Assembly (NCBI RefSeq): GCF_026339955.1
Contig: NZ_JAPEPW010000004.1
Coordinates: 434,001-498,000 of the forward strand
Length of the DNA stretch: 64,000 bases
Direction of reading: 5' to 3'
Source of the DNA: Streptomyces sp. NBC_01549
GTDB lineage: Bacteria > Actinomycetota > Actinomycetes > Streptomycetales > Streptomycetaceae
The notes under the pieces were generated by a model, which was given only the letters and a program-made list of their open reading frames with translations, was not told where the DNA came from and ran no database searches. Made by a program: the position numbers and the translations under genes. The first letter of the stretch is position 1. The number at the start of each line of letters is the position of its first letter. Shown here piece by piece: positions 17,104-25,632 of the stretch.

Positions 17104-17676
17104 GTGCCGCTCCCGAATCCGATCGCCGACCGGCTCACGGACGCCGCCCGCTTCGAGTTCGAGCGACTCGGCTCGCAGGTCGAGATCGTCGTCGTAGAGG
17201 CGCGAGACCATGCTCACGATCTGGTGAACCATCTGATGGCGGGCTACCCGTCACCGGAACTGCAAGGTGTGCTCGACTCCGTCGCGAAGGCCGACGGCCT
17301 GATCGCCGTGACTCCGACCTTCAACGCGTCCTACAGCGGTCTGTTCAAGCTGTTCTTCGACTGCCTCGACGACACCGCCCTGGCGGACAAGCCCGTGCTG
17401 ATCGCGGCCACCGACGGTACCGGGCGGCATTCGCTCGTACTGGAACACGCGCTGCGGCCGATGTTCACCTACCTGCACGCGATGACCGTGCCCACCGCGG
17501 TCTACGCCGCGACGGAGGACTGGGGCAGTGGAAGCGACTCCCAGGGAGCGCTCCTGAAGCGCGTGGCGCGAGCGGCCCGGGAACTCGCCGTCGCGACATC
17601 CCGCAGTGAGCCGTCCGGGCCTGCGGATCCCTACCGCGACCATGTGCCGTTCGAGCAACTGTTGGGCGGCAAGTGA
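17104..17676 (+). CDS. FMN reductase (CE1759/MsuE-like), likely 5' degraded
   Basis: A 190-residue flavodoxin-fold protein from GTG 17104: NPIADRLTDAARFEFERLG, the flavin block VTPTFNASYSGLFKLFFDCL (~65-84), KPVLIAATDGTGRHSLVLEH (~93-112) and PTAVYAATEDWG are all characteristic of NAD(P)H:FMN reductases that feed flavin monooxygenases. The first strand and the expected S-x-S-T-R phosphate loop are missing; the leader before NPIADRL does not resemble the family, so FMN binding may be impaired. Same strand as and just behind the MarR gene. Could be a pseudogene. Confidence 0.65.
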   Translation: MPLPNPIADRLTDAARFEFERLGSQVEIVVVEARDHAHDLVNHLMAGYPSPELQGVLDSVAKADGLIAVTPTFNASYSGLFKLFFDCLDDTALADKPVLIAATDGTGRHSLVLEHALRPMFTYLHAMTVPTAVYAATEDWGSGSDSQGALLKRVARAARELAVATSRSEPSGPADPYRDHVPFEQLLGGK

Positions 17677-17942
17677 GCCGGTTCGGCGCCGGACGCGGCC
17701 GGCCCGACCGTCGCGAGACCGGCGATCGGGCCGGCGGACGCGGACTACCGGCCGGAGGGGCCCGCAGGCGTGGATCCGGCGTGAGCGGTGCGCGGCGTGA
17801 GCGGTGCGCCGACTGTGCCGAGTGCCGTGCCCGCGGCGGGCCCCGCCGTGACGGCTCGGCCGAACCCTGCTCCGCTCCCGCGGCACACACAGCGACAGTC
17901 CGCACACATGGGGCTGATGCGACACACCTCACGCTCTCCGAT

Positions 17943-17976
17943 CTCATACTAGTCAGACAGGTCTGTCTAGTATGAG
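17943..17976. promoter_or_regulatory. 34-bp palindromic operator of exporter gene
   Basis: CTCATACTAG (17943-17952) and CTAGTATGAG (17967-17976) are exact complements, and CAGAC/GTCTG pair inside, centred on AGACAGGTCTGTCT. The core CAGGTCTGTCT recurs at 19390, directly before the TetR gene that follows the exporter. This is the expected operator pair of that TetR. Confidence 0.7.
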
Positions 17977-18008
17977 GGTCCCGCTTCGCCCTATTCGGAA
18001 AGTGACCC

Positions 18009-19364
18009 ATGAGCCGCGCATCCACCTCGCGTCAGCCCGCCTCACCGGGTGCCCCGGTCAAGTCGTCTCCCGCGCACGCGGCGCCGCGGCGCCGGGCCCT
18101 GAGCCTGGGGCCCAAGGCCTCCATAGGCCTGCTGGCATCGATCCTCATATCGCTGCTGGCGTCGTCCAGCGCTCCGACCCCCCTTTACGCGATCTACCAG
18201 CAGCACTGGGGCTTCTCCCCCATCACCATCACCATCGTCTTCGGCACCTACGCGGTGGCCGTACTGGCCGCACTCCTGGTCTTCGGCAGGATCTCCGACC
18301 AGGTGGGCCGACGCCCCGTGCTCCTGATGGCCCTGCTCGTGCAGGTACTGGCGATGGTCGTGTTCATCACCGCCGGTGACGTGGGCACGTTGCTGGTCGG
18401 CCGCGTCCTGCAAGGGCTGAGCACCGGCGCGGCGGTCGGTGCTCTCGGCGCCGGAATGCTCGACATCGACGCGCGCAAGGGCAGCTTCCTGAACTCCTTC
18501 GCCCCCACGCTGGGAACCGCGAGCGGCGCCTTCGCCTCCGGACTGATCGTGCAGTACCTGCCGGCCCCCACGCATCTCGTCTATGCCGTGCTCCTCGGTG
18601 TCTTCGTGGTGCAGGCGCTGGGCGTGCTCGCCCTGAACGAAACGGTGACCCGCAAGCCGGGCGCGCTGGCCAGCATGGTTCCCGAGTTCAAGCTGCCCAG
18701 GTCGGCCCGTGCGTCGGTGGCCATCGCCGCCCCTGTGATCTTCGCGGTGTGGTCGCTGGCCGGCCTGTACGGCGCACTCGGCCCGGCCATCACCCGGACC
18801 CTGGTGCACTCCACCTCCGTGGTGTGGGGTGGGCTGCCCCTGTTCGTCATCGCGGGCTGCGCCGGTCTCGCCGTCGTGGTCCTGCGCAGCGCCGGGACCC
18901 GGACCATGATGCTCATCAGCGTCGGCACACTGGTCGTCGGCGTGACGATCACCCTGGTGTCCATCGGCTCGGGCACCGGCGGCACGCTCTCCGTGATCGG
19001 CTTCTTCGTGGGCGGCGCGATCTCCGGCGTCGGTTTCGGAAGCGGGTTCCAGGGCGGCATTCGGCTGGTCATTCCGCAGGTGGAGCCGCAGGAGCGGGCC
19101 GGAGTCCTCTCCCTGCTGTATGTCGTGTGCTACATGGGCCTGGGCGTGCCGGCCGTGATCGCCGGCGTCCTGGTCGTGCACGGCGGCGGACTGATCCAGA
19201 CGTCCAGGGAGTACGGCATCGCCGTCATCGTGCTGGCTCTCGCGGCCCTGACCGGGCTGCTGCTCCGCGGCCGCCGGGTCGAACCCGTGCGGCGGATGTC
19301 GGTGGTGCGCGCGGAGAATGTCCCCTCCGAGGCAGCCCCTGTGGCTCAGGTCTCAGAGGCGTGA
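18009..19364 (+). CDS. MFS exporter, 12 TM
   Basis: A 451-residue major facilitator transporter, probably drug or metabolite efflux. After a polar leader of ~33 residues there are twelve hydrophobic segments; motif A is LVFGRISDQVGRRPVLL (~92-108). SAPTPLYAIYQQHWGFSPIT in the first loop is typical of the actinobacterial drug-proton antiporter group. The ATG at 18009 is 33 bp after a large palindromic operator, and a TetR gene follows 50 bp after the stop, so exporter and repressor form one control unit. Confidence 0.9.
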   Translation: MSRASTSRQPASPGAPVKSSPAHAAPRRRALSLGPKASIGLLASILISLLASSSAPTPLYAIYQQHWGFSPITITIVFGTYAVAVLAALLVFGRISDQVGRRPVLLMALLVQVLAMVVFITAGDVGTLLVGRVLQGLSTGAAVGALGAGMLDIDARKGSFLNSFAPTLGTASGAFASGLIVQYLPAPTHLVYAVLLGVFVVQALGVLALNETVTRKPGALASMVPEFKLPRSARASVAIAAPVIFAVWSLAGLYGALGPAITRTLVHSTSVVWGGLPLFVIAGCAGLAVVVLRSAGTRTMMLISVGTLVVGVTITLVSIGSGTGGTLSVIGFFVGGAISGVGFGSGFQGGIRLVIPQVEPQERAGVLSLLYVVCYMGLGVPAVIAGVLVVHGGGLIQTSREYGIAVIVLALAALTGLLLRGRRVEPVRRMSVVRAENVPSEAAPVAQVSEA

Positions 19365-19380
19365 CGGAGCTCTCCGGCAT

Positions 19381-19401
19381 TAGAATGAACAGGTCTGTCT
19401 G
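19381..19401 (+). promoter_or_regulatory. promoter/operator of TetR gene
   Basis: TAGAAT at 19381-19386 fits a -10 box, and CAGGTCTGTCTG (19390-19401) repeats the core of the exporter operator at 17943. Placed 14 bp before the TetR start, it suggests autoregulation. Confidence 0.55.
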
Positions 19402-19414
19402 AAAGGATGTGGCC

Positions 19415-20011
19415 ATGGCGACCAGAACCGCGACCAAGCCGTCCGCACGCGAACGGCTGCTCGAAGCGGCCAACGAGCTCTTCTACGGTGAAGGCGTGCA
19501 GACCGTCGGCATCGACCGTGTGATCGAGCACGCGGGAGTGGCCAAGGCGTCCCTGTACAACACCTTCGGAAGCAAGGAAGGCCTCGTCTGCGCCTACCTG
19601 GAGCTGCGCTACGTGCGGATGAGGGACCGGATCACCACGGCCCTGACCCGCTTCCGCACCCCGCGCGAGCAGTTGCTCGGCGTCTTCGACGCCCTGGGCG
19701 AGGCGATCACCGACCCCAGGTACAACGGCTGTGCCTTCGTGCGGGCCACCGCCGAGACGGCCGAGGACAGCTCAATCCGCCAGGTCGCCGACACCTACCG
19801 TCTCTGGCTCCGCGGCCTGTTCACAGAACTGGCCACGGCGTCCGGCTACGCCGCCCCCGAGGCGCTGGCCCGACAGCTCCACCTGCTGTACGACGGTGCG
19901 GGGCAGTCGGCGCGGATGGACCGTGACCCTTCTGCCGCCACGACCGCCCGGGCCGCCGCGGCCGTCCTGCTCGACGCGGCACCCCTGACGGCAGGCACGA
20001 GCACTCCATAA
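19415..20011 (+). CDS. TetR-family repressor of the adjacent exporter
   Basis: A 198-residue regulator. HTH is RLLEAANELFYGEGVQTVGI then VIEHAGVAKASLYNTFGSKE (~38-57), the classic TetR helices 1-4, followed by an all-helical ligand domain (YNGCAFVRATAETAED ~105-120, as in the TetR_C group of AcrR-like proteins). The ATG at 19415 is preferred over GTG 19409 because GAAAGGA is then correctly spaced. Likely represses the exporter at 18009 and itself through the CAGGTCTGTCT sites. Confidence 0.9.
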   Translation: MATRTATKPSARERLLEAANELFYGEGVQTVGIDRVIEHAGVAKASLYNTFGSKEGLVCAYLELRYVRMRDRITTALTRFRTPREQLLGVFDALGEAITDPRYNGCAFVRATAETAEDSSIRQVADTYRLWLRGLFTELATASGYAAPEALARQLHLLYDGAGQSARMDRDPSAATTARAAAAVLLDAAPLTAGTSTP

Positions 20012-20069
20012 GAGCTCCTCCCCCGGCCGAAAACACGCCGGGGGGCAAGGGCGCCTCAGTCGCCGTCCG

Positions 20070-20355
20070 CCTGACTGACGATCACGGCCGGCGCTGTCCG
20101 GGAGCTCACTGCGTACTTGCGCATCGCCGACTTCAGCTGCGCGCCGACCGTGCACGTACGTGCCCTCACCGAGGTCGAGGACCGCGAGCTCGAACTCGGC
20201 GGCTGCGGCGGATGAGTCGCCGAGGCCGAAGAGCACCCGTCCCAGCCGGCCACGCACCGCGGCGCGATCGGGCGAGCTGAGCTGGTCCGTCTCCGGGACG
20301 GCGCGCAGGGCGGCGACGGCCTCGGTGCGCCGCGCGTAGCCGGTGAACGCCAAGG
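20070..20355 (-). pseudogene. fragment of a TPR/AAA regulator
   Basis: The minus strand reads ETLAFTGYARRTEAVAALRA and RGRLGRVLFGLGDSSAAAAE, a helical-repeat block like the middle of large LuxR- or AAA-type regulators. A frame change about 20150 leads to MRKYAVSSRTAPAVIVSQAD. There is no start. Its upstream limit is the junction with the VOC gene fragment, sharing the bases CACGAGAAG. Confidence 0.45.
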
Positions 20356-20356
20356 T

Positions 20357-20740
20357 TTCCACGAGAAGGCGGGCTTCCGTCTCGACGTCGACTACGTCGC
20401 CGACGACAGCTACCGCGTGGTGCATCTGACGCCCCCCGGATCGCAGTGCTCGATCCTCTTCGGCACCGGCGTCACCACGGCCGCACCAGGGTCGGTACAG
20501 GGCCTGCACCTCGCCGTCTCGGACATCGAGGCGGCTCACGCCGAACTCGTCGACCGGGGCATCGAGATGAGCGAGATCTTCCACGACGCGGGCGGCGTGT
20601 TCCACCGCGGCACGGAAGAGGGACGCGTCAGCGGCCCGCACCCGGAGCGCGCCAGCTACAGCTCGTTCGCCGCGTTCAGCGACCCGGACGGCAACGGGTG
20701 GGTGCTGCAGGAGATCACGACCCGGCTCCCCGGCCGGTGA
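20357..20740 (+). pseudogene. VOC/glyoxalase-family protein, 5' truncated
   Basis: The frame enters at HEKAGFRLDVDYVADDSYRV, which is the second strand region of VOC proteins, and runs to the stop at 20738-20740: LTPPGSQCSILFGTG, GLHLAVSDIEAAHAELVDRG, SSFAAFSDPDGNGWVLQEIT. The last metal-ligand block is intact. The first ~10-15 residues with the leading strand and a start codon are replaced by the regulator fragment on the other strand. A GTG at 20417 could make a shorter 107-residue protein, but the fold would lack its first module. Confidence 0.7.
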
Positions 20741-20838
20741 CAGCGCGTCCGTCGACCAGACACGGCTGAGGACACGCGGGCTCCGGCCGACGCCTTCGCG
20801 CGGAGGTCCGGAGCCCCTTTTGAACGACAGGAGCAATG

Positions 20839-22290
20839 ATGAACGAGTCCGTCCGCGCCTACGACGTGGTCGTCATAGGCGCGGGCCCGGTCGGCGAGAA
20901 CGTGGCCGACCGGGCCCGTGCCGCCGGGCTCAGTACCGTGATCGTGGAACGCGAACTGCTCGGCGGCGAATGCTCGTTCTGGGCCTGCGAACCGAGCAAG
21001 GCGCTGCTGCGGCCGGTGGTGGCCCGCGCCGACGCGCGCCGCGTCCCGGGACTGGCCGCCGCCGTGCGAGGACCACTGGACGTGGACGCGGTCCTCGCGC
21101 ACCGCGACCGGATGGCCGCCTACTGGAAGGACGAGGATCAGGTCGACTGGCTCGACTCGGTCTCCGTCGACCTCGTACGCGGTCACGGCCGGCTCACCGG
21201 CCCACGGCAGGTGTCGGTGCGGACCCCGGACGGAAACACCGTCCGGCTGAGCGCACGGCACGCCGTCGCAGTGTGCACGGGTACCGGCACGGCCCTGCCC
21301 GACATACCCGGCCTCGACACCGTACGGCCGTGGACCAACCGCGAGGCCACCGGCGCCGACCGCGTACCGGGCCGTCTCGCCGTGGTGGGCGCGGGCGTGG
21401 TCGCGGTCGAACTGGCCACCGCCTGGCAGGCACTCGGCTCCCAGGTGACTTTGCTGGTCCGCGGCGCCGGCCTGCTGACGAGGATGGAACCGTTCGCCGG
21501 TGAACTGGTCGCCGACGGGCTGCGCGAGGCAGGCGTCGACATCCGGCTGGGCACCGAGGTCACCGCCGTGAAGCGCGTGGGCGGCGCGGACGACGAAGTA
21601 CGGATCACCCTGGCCGACGGCGAGGAACTGGCCGCGGACGAGATCCTGTTCGCCACCGGCCGCGCGCCGCGCACCACGGACGTCGGCCTGGAGAGCGTCG
21701 GTCTCACCCCGGGCGGCTGGCTCACGGTGGACGACACGTGCCGGGTGACCGCCGTGGCCGACGGCTGGCTCTACGCCGTCGGCGATGTCAACCAGCGGGC
21801 CCTGATGACCCACCAGGGCAAGTACCAGGCCCGGATCGCCGGCGCGGCCATCGCCGCCCGCGCCACAGGAACCTCGCTCGACGACGCCCGCTGGGGCGCG
21901 CACGCCGCGACGGCCGACCACGCCGCCGTGCCGCAGGTCGTCTTCACCACCCCCGAAGTGGCCTCCGTCGGCCTCACCACGCACGAGGCGCAGCGAACCG
22001 GACGCCGGGTCGAGGTGGTCGACTACGAGATCGGCCGGCTGGCGGGCGCACAGCAGTACGCCAAGGACTACCGCGGTCGGGCCCGGATGCTGGTCGACGC
22101 CGACCGCGGCACCGTGGCCGGCGTCACCTTCGCCGGACCCGGAGTCGGAGAACTCCTCCACTCGGCCACGATCGCCGTCGCCGGCGAGGTGCCCCTGGAT
22201 CGGCTCTGGCACGCGGTCCCCGCCTTCCCCACCATCAGCGAGGTCTGGCTGAGGCTCCTGGAGACCTACCGGGACAGCAGAGCGCAGTGA
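20839..22290 (+). CDS. pyridine nucleotide-disulfide oxidoreductase
   Basis: A 483-residue FAD flavoprotein of the lipoamide/mercuric reductase family. FAD site VVVIGAGPVGENVADRARAA (~9-28), redox disulfide GGECSFWACEPSKALLRP (~42-59; Cys-x4-Cys present), NAD(P) site LAVVGAGVVAVELATAWQAL (~180-199), FAD site 2 DGWLYAVGDVNQRALMTHQG (~310-329) and the dimerisation domain. The C-terminal active-site block reads WHAVPAFPTISEVW, where the canonical His-x-x-x-x-Glu pair is altered by an inserted VPAF. Start 20839 is preferred over 20836 by spacing to AGGAG. Substrate unknown; stands alone. Confidence 0.88.
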   Translation: MNESVRAYDVVVIGAGPVGENVADRARAAGLSTVIVERELLGGECSFWACEPSKALLRPVVARADARRVPGLAAAVRGPLDVDAVLAHRDRMAAYWKDEDQVDWLDSVSVDLVRGHGRLTGPRQVSVRTPDGNTVRLSARHAVAVCTGTGTALPDIPGLDTVRPWTNREATGADRVPGRLAVVGAGVVAVELATAWQALGSQVTLLVRGAGLLTRMEPFAGELVADGLREAGVDIRLGTEVTAVKRVGGADDEVRITLADGEELAADEILFATGRAPRTTDVGLESVGLTPGGWLTVDDTCRVTAVADGWLYAVGDVNQRALMTHQGKYQARIAGAAIAARATGTSLDDARWGAHAATADHAAVPQVVFTTPEVASVGLTTHEAQRTGRRVEVVDYEIGRLAGAQQYAKDYRGRARMLVDADRGTVAGVTFAGPGVGELLHSATIAVAGEVPLDRLWHAVPAFPTISEVWLRLLETYRDSRAQ

Positions 22291-22293
22291 CAT

Positions 22294-22366
22294 GTCACAC
22301 ACACGTGTGTGACCTCAGGAACATAGGGCCGGCTGTCCTAAAGGCGCACCGAAGGGCAGCCGGCCC
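22294..22366. terminator. two consecutive hairpins after oxidoreductase
   Basis: GTCACACAC (22294-22302) pairs with GTGTGTGAC (22305-22313); then GGGCCGGCTG (22326-22335) pairs with CAGCCGGCCC (22357-22366). Both lie directly behind the stop at 22290. The first, nearly loop-free palindrome may instead be a protein site. Confidence 0.55.
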
Positions 22367-22573
22367 CATCCCGCCGCCGGGGGTGTGGCAGCGGGGGCTT
22401 GTCACTGTCAACACGGATTCGACGGGACAACCGGTTCATGATCCTTTTCGGGCCTCCCGCCGGCCGAGTGCCGGGAAGCGCTGAACACCTGCTCTGACCA
22501 GCTGACACCTCACACATGACCTTTAGGCTCGGGTCGCCAGAAGCGATCGACCAAGCCCTCGGAGGCAGCAAAC

Positions 22574-23356
22574 GTGATCGTAGTGACCGGCGCGACCGGC
22601 AACGTCGGCCGAGCCCTCGTCGACCGTCTCCTCGCCGCGGGCCGGCCGGTACGGGCCCTGACCCGGGACCCCGAGCGGGCCTCACTCCCGGAGGAGGCCG
22701 AGGTGGTTCGGTTCCGGCCGGAGGACCCCGCGGCCCAGTTCGCCGGGGTGACGAGCCTCTTCCTCTACGCCCAGGCGAGCTCCGTCCCCCTGCTGGAGGC
22801 GGCCCGCGCCCAGGGAGTGCGCCACGTCGTCCTGCTCTCCAGCGGCATCATCCACAAGGGCGTCGACGACACCCACCCCATCCACTTCCTGCACGCCGCC
22901 GCCGAACGGCAGATCCGCGACAGCGGTCTCGCCTGGACCTTCCTGCGGCCCAACGCGTTCGCCGCCAACGCCCTCCAGTGGGCGCCGCAGATCCGTACGG
23001 GGAACACCGTCCGGGGCGTGTTCGCGGGCGCCCGCTTCGCACCCATCCACGAGGGCCACATCGCGGCCGTCGCCGAGCGGGCGCTGCTCGACGACGGGCA
23101 TGAGGCAGCAGTGCACCATCTGACCGGCCCCGAGGCGGCCACCAACGCCGAGCAGGTCGCGGCGATCGGTGCGGCCGTCGGCAGGGAGCTGACGTTCGTC
23201 GAGGTGGACCCGCGCGAGGCGGGTACGGAACTGTTCCCGCACGTTCCGCCCCCGATGCTCGAACGGATGCTGGGCTCCTTCGCTCAGACCGTCGGCGTGC
23301 CCCCGGAGATCACCGGCACGGTCGAGGACCTGACCGGTACCCCGGCCCGCGCCTGA
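22574..23356 (+). CDS. NmrA-like NAD(P)-binding protein
   Basis: A 260-residue atypical short-chain dehydrogenase of the NmrA/QOR2 type. Rossmann loop IVVTGATGNVGRALVDRLLA (~2-21), RALTRDPERA (~28-37), VVLLSSGIIHKG (~87-98) and FLRPNAFAANALQWAP (~122-137). Members reduce quinones or sense NADP; the catalytic Tyr-x-x-x-Lys is not seen. The GTG at 22574 has GGAGG well spaced upstream. The stop runs up to the broken end of a DedA gene on the other strand. Confidence 0.85.
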   Translation: MIVVTGATGNVGRALVDRLLAAGRPVRALTRDPERASLPEEAEVVRFRPEDPAAQFAGVTSLFLYAQASSVPLLEAARAQGVRHVVLLSSGIIHKGVDDTHPIHFLHAAAERQIRDSGLAWTFLRPNAFAANALQWAPQIRTGNTVRGVFAGARFAPIHEGHIAAVAERALLDDGHEAAVHHLTGPEAATNAEQVAAIGAAVGRELTFVEVDPREAGTELFPHVPPPMLERMLGSFAQTVGVPPEITGTVEDLTGTPARA

Positions 23357-23365
23357 GGCTGTCAC

Positions 23366-23567
23366 CGGTGACGGCTCCGGCCACCACGACGGCCGTAAGG
23401 AGGAAGGCGTTCAGTTCGCCCCGGCCGGCGACCGCGGCGGCGAGGAGGATGGCCGTCTCGCCGGGCACCAGCAGCCCGATGAAGGCGCTGGTCTCACTGG
23501 CCGTCAGGACGAACACCACGGCGTACGACCACCAGCCGGCCGCCTCGATCACACCGTTGAGGTGCAT
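23366..23567 (-). pseudogene. DedA-family membrane protein, N-terminal fragment
   Basis: From the ATG at 23567: MHLNGVIEAAGWWSYAVVFV, then SAFIGLLVPGETAILLAAAV and the start of the conserved GD motif, where homology ends at about 23366, next to the NmrA gene. The remaining ~130 residues are gone; the open frame continues only as antisense of NmrA. Deletion joined the two genes tail to tail. Confidence 0.7.
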
Positions 23568-23572
23568 GGCCG

Positions 23573-24250
23573 TCAGCCCGCCCGCCCCAACGGCGCGGAA
23601 TCGGGGGTGAGGACGTGGGCGGGGCGGACCGGCGTCCCTGCCGTTCGGCCGGACGGTGCGGCCTGGCCGGCGCCGGGGTCTTGGGCACGCGGCCGCAGCG
23701 TCACGAGCTGTCCCTCCGGCTCCCAGGCATCCACTGCGCGCCGGCGTACCGGGTCCTTGCGCGCGAAGACTCCTACGGCGAACCAGGTCAAGAGCGGTAC
23801 GACCGCGCCCAGTACACCGGCGGAGGCGGGGTGAGGAGATGTCAGCACCGACGTCGTCACACCGCATGCCGCGGTCACCATGACGGCAATACGTGTGCGG
23901 ACCGACGAGATGGCGGTGACCGCGGCCGAGGCCATCAACAGGTACCAGCCCGTGAGCGCACCGGGCATCGCCAGGTACTCGCGAAAGAGCGAACTCTCGT
24001 GCGCCGGCAGGTGTTCCAGCGGTACCGACCAGGTGTACAGCAGCCCGGCCGCGCTGGACAGCAGCAGCGCGAGGGCGGCGTGCGTGTAGACCGCCGGCCG
24101 CTGCTGCGCCAGCCAGAGCAGGATCAGTGCCGTCAGGGGCCGGGGGGCCAGGGTGTAGACGGATGACATCACCTGTGTCGTGTCCGTCCAGGCGAGGTCG
24201 TGATAAGGGTCGGCACCGGAAGAGACGCCGAGCAGGGCCGCGTGAAGCAT
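23573..24250 (-). CDS. multi-TM membrane protein, family unknown
   Basis: A 225-residue protein from the ATG at 24250, with five hydrophobic segments, e.g. TALILLWLAQQRPAVYTHAA, LALLLSSAAGLLYTWSV, GWYLLMASAAVTAISSV, IAVMVTAACGVTTSVLTS and SAGVLGAVVPLLTWFAVGVF, and a basic proline-rich tail. I do not recognise the family. It lies 6 bp from the DedA start on the same strand, so the two were probably co-transcribed. No clear ribosome site; a longer frame to 24427 is less likely because it is arginine-rich. Confidence 0.5.
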   Translation of the reverse strand: MLHAALLGVSSGADPYHDLAWTDTTQVMSSVYTLAPRPLTALILLWLAQQRPAVYTHAALALLLSSAAGLLYTWSVPLEHLPAHESSLFREYLAMPGALTGWYLLMASAAVTAISSVRTRIAVMVTAACGVTTSVLTSPHPASAGVLGAVVPLLTWFAVGVFARKDPVRRRAVDAWEPEGQLVTLRPRAQDPGAGQAAPSGRTAGTPVRPAHVLTPDSAPLGRAG

Positions 24251-24411
24251 CGCGAGGCGCCGCCGCACCCGTCGCCGTATGCCGCAGGGCAGTACGGACG
24301 ATCGTCTGCCATGTCTGCCGGGTGGCGCGTGGACGGCTGTCTGACGGCCTGCCGGACGCCAGGACGGCGGCATGCGGCATCTGCGTGGCGTGGGCCACGA
24401 CTGGGTCACCT

Positions 24412-24528
24412 CACTTAGTTGATGCATTAAGTATGTGAACTATGGTTGACGCGCCGGACAGCGGGTGGGTCACAGAGCAGCCCACCGGAACCTCACTGAT
24501 TGACACATCAAGCATGCATAAAGATACT
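24412..24528 (+). promoter_or_regulatory. AT-rich promoter region of LLM-F420 operon
   Basis: TTGACA (24500-24505), a 17-bp spacer and GATACT (24523-24528) form a near-consensus vegetative promoter 64 bp before the first LLM gene. A second possible promoter is TTGATG (24419-24424), 16 bp, TATGGT (24441-24446). ATCAAGCATGCATAAAG and TTGATGCATTAAG are related repeats that may bind a regulator encoded elsewhere. Confidence 0.6.
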
Positions 24529-24591
24529 TGTTACGTCAATCAATAACCTCGGGGTGACCGGCATCCTGCGGGATCACCGGTGGAGGAGACC

Positions 24592-25632
24592 ATGACCTTC
24601 GAAATAGGCCTCAACTCGTTCGGGGAGGTCGCCACGGACGACGGCCGCACGCTCGGCGACGCCGAGACCGTCCGCCTCCTCGTCGAGGAGGCCGCCCTCG
24701 CCGAGTCCTGCGGACTGGACGTCTTCAGCATCGGCGAGCACTACCGGCCGGGCCACGTCGACAGTGCCGCTCCCGTGCTGCTCTCGGCCATCGCCACCGC
24801 CACCGAACACATCCGTCTCGGAACGTCGGTGACCGTCCTGAGCACCAATGACCCCGTGCGGCTCTACCACGACTTCTCCACCCTGGACGCCGTGTCGAAC
24901 GGCCGGGCCCAGCTCGTCCTCGGCCGGGCATCGGCCACGGAATCCTTCCCTCTGTTCGGCTACGACCTCGCCGACTACGAGGAACTGTTCGAGGAGAAGC
25001 TCGACCTCTTCATGCGCCTGCAGCGGGAGGAGACGGTGACGTGGTCCGGCGCGTTCCGGGCACCGCTCGTCGAACAGCGGCCGCGCCCCCGGATGCGCGA
25101 CGGCGGGATCCCCACCTGGATCGGCGTGGGCGGCAGCCCGCACTCCGTGATCCGTGCCGCCCGATACGGACTGCCCATGATGATGGCCATCATCGGCGGA
25201 CGCCCACAGCGCTTCGCGGGTCTCGTCACCCTCTTCCGCGAGGCACTGCAACAGGCCGGGCACGAGCCGCAGCCGATCGGCCAGCACTCGCTGGGCCTCA
25301 TCGCCGACACCGACGAGGAAGCGGCCGAGACCTGGTGGGAGTACTGGCAGCCGGTCGTGGCCCAGGCCGCCGAGGAGCGGGGCTTCTACAAGCCGACCCG
25401 CGAACGGTACAAGGCGGAGATCGACCGCGGCGCGCTGTTCGTCGGCTCCCCGGAAACCGTCGCCCAGAAGATCGCCCAGATGGCCCGCGACCTGCACCTG
25501 AGCCGCTTCGACCTCAAGTACGACATCATGCACCTGCCTCGCCGGGCCCGGGCCCGCACGATCGAGCTGCTGGGCCGTGAAGTCGCCCCGCGGGTCAGGG
25601 AACTGCTCACCAAGGAGTCCACCCATGGATGA
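24592..25632 (+). CDS. LLM-class flavin-dependent oxidoreductase 1
   Basis: A 346-residue luciferase-like monooxygenase (TIM barrel) using FMNH2 or F420H2. Family blocks: LDVFSIGEHYRPGHVDSAAP (~43-62), RLGTSVTVLSTNDPVRLYHD (~77-96), LVLGRASATESFPLFGYDL (~107-125), WIGVGGSPHSVIRAARYG (~178-195), and LFVGSPETVAQKIAQ (~283-297). The ATG at 24592 has GGAGGAG upstream. Its stop overlaps the start of the next LLM gene by 8 bp, and the third gene of the operon makes reduced F420 or NADPH, which suggests F420 as cofactor (inference). Substrate unknown. Confidence 0.9.
   Translation: MTFEIGLNSFGEVATDDGRTLGDAETVRLLVEEAALAESCGLDVFSIGEHYRPGHVDSAAPVLLSAIATATEHIRLGTSVTVLSTNDPVRLYHDFSTLDAVSNGRAQLVLGRASATESFPLFGYDLADYEELFEEKLDLFMRLQREETVTWSGAFRAPLVEQRPRPRMRDGGIPTWIGVGGSPHSVIRAARYGLPMMMAIIGGRPQRFAGLVTLFREALQQAGHEPQPIGQHSLGLIADTDEEAAETWWEYWQPVVAQAAEERGFYKPTRERYKAEIDRGALFVGSPETVAQKIAQMARDLHLSRFDLKYDIMHLPRRARARTIELLGREVAPRVRELLTKESTHG

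Noticed and set aside
20656..22302. Leftward 548-codon frame opposite the disulfide oxidoreductase
   Set aside because: Shadow of a gene with intact FAD, disulfide and NAD motifs.
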